A stretch of 64,000 bases of DNA from JANJTY01 sp038257155 (lineage in GTDB: Bacteria > Pseudomonadota > Gammaproteobacteria > Xanthomonadales > Xanthomonadaceae), in the NCBI GenBank assembly GCA_038257155.1, contig JBBSJP010000002.1:1-64000 (forward strand), read 5' to 3'. Shown here piece after piece: positions 63,850 through 64,000 of the stretch (its first letter is position 1; every line of letters begins with the position of its first letter). Below the pieces are notes generated by a model that was given only the letters and a program-made list of their open reading frames with translations, was not told the origin of the DNA and did no database searches. A program made the position numbers and the translations under genes.

Positions 63850-64000
63850 GGCTGCTGATACTGCTGCTCGGGCTGATCCTGCTGGCGGCCTGCGCGCGTT
63901 CGACGGTGACCCGCGCACCCGATCGCAGTTCGCCTGCGGCGCCAACTTCATCGAGCGGGGCGCAGGTCACAGTGGGGCGCGGCGATACGCTCTATGGTCT
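63846..64000 (+). CDS. nlpD: NlpD-like lipoprotein, N-terminal part (cut by window end)
   Basis: The visible 51 residues are a lipoprotein signal (LLILLLGLILLAACARS, acylated Cys16), a Ser/Pro-rich linker and the start of a LysM domain (VTVGRGDTLYG). Together with the surE-pcm-yqaA order this points to NlpD, the outer-membrane activator of amidases. The catalytic-like M23 domain would lie beyond the window, usually followed by rpoS. Confidence 0.85.
   Translation, partial: MRLLILLLGLILLAACARSTVTRAPDRSSPAAPTSSSGAQVTVGRGDTLYG

Overview
The window is high-GC bacterial DNA. It is most likely from a gammaproteobacterium of the Xanthomonadales/Lysobacterales type. This is inferred from the gene order surE - pcm - yqaA-like - nlpD at the right end, the lexA - imuA - imuB cassette, and the general gene style. 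No rRNA, tRNA, CRISPR array, integrase or transposase was recognised.

Region 1 (1-11.1 kb) is a copper and efflux block. It holds the tail of a GlxA-like AraC regulator, a DUF4396-type membrane protein with a locally shifted frame, an RND tripartite pump (lipoprotein adaptor, HAE1-type permease, outer-membrane factor), a two-HMA copper P-type ATPase, a glutaredoxin-like protein, CueR and a CopZ-like chaperone. Three CueR-type promoters with 19-bp spacers stand before the pump, the ATPase and the chaperone, so all three look like one copper regulon.

Region 2 (11.3-24.2 kb) holds a BlaI/M56-peptidase pair whose peptidase has a C-terminal GSDFE repeat array, an orphan MacB/ADOP-like permease, a PaiB - DUF1989 - YqcI/YcgG cluster, and two facing arsenic operons. 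One arsenic operon is arsR - acr3 (frameshifted) - arsC. The other is arsR - GAPDH - arsJ.

Region 3 (24.2-55.4 kb) is the most striking part. It holds many small stress and envelope genes: SemiSWEET-like, ferritin-like, DUF4142, BON, PRC-barrel, CsbD, DUF2383, YqjD/E/K-like, PGPGW-like, a Crp/Fnr-type regulator, an SDR and small orphan peptides. It also holds two-route trehalose synthesis (otsB facing otsA - treS/maltokinase fusion) and a phospholipase D/YbhN fusion. About 18 sequences matching the sigma-54 -24/-12 promoter, fourteen of them very close to consensus, sit 34-160 bp before these genes on both strands. An NtrC-type sigma-54 activator lies inside the region. It is followed by a short protein with a kinase-like His box but no ATPase domain. 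A paralogous pair, receiver plus His-box protein, closes the region at 55.4-56.5 kb. I infer a sigma-54-controlled stress regulon encoded largely in one island with its own atypical phosphorelay. A YfiR-like/hybrid kinase operon is also present.

Region 4 (56.5-64 kb) looks like core chromosome: lexA - imuA - imuB without an adjacent dnaE2, folP, an Smr-domain gene, then surE - pcm - yqaA-like - nlpD (cut by the window end). Several palindromic intergenic repeats sit between these genes.
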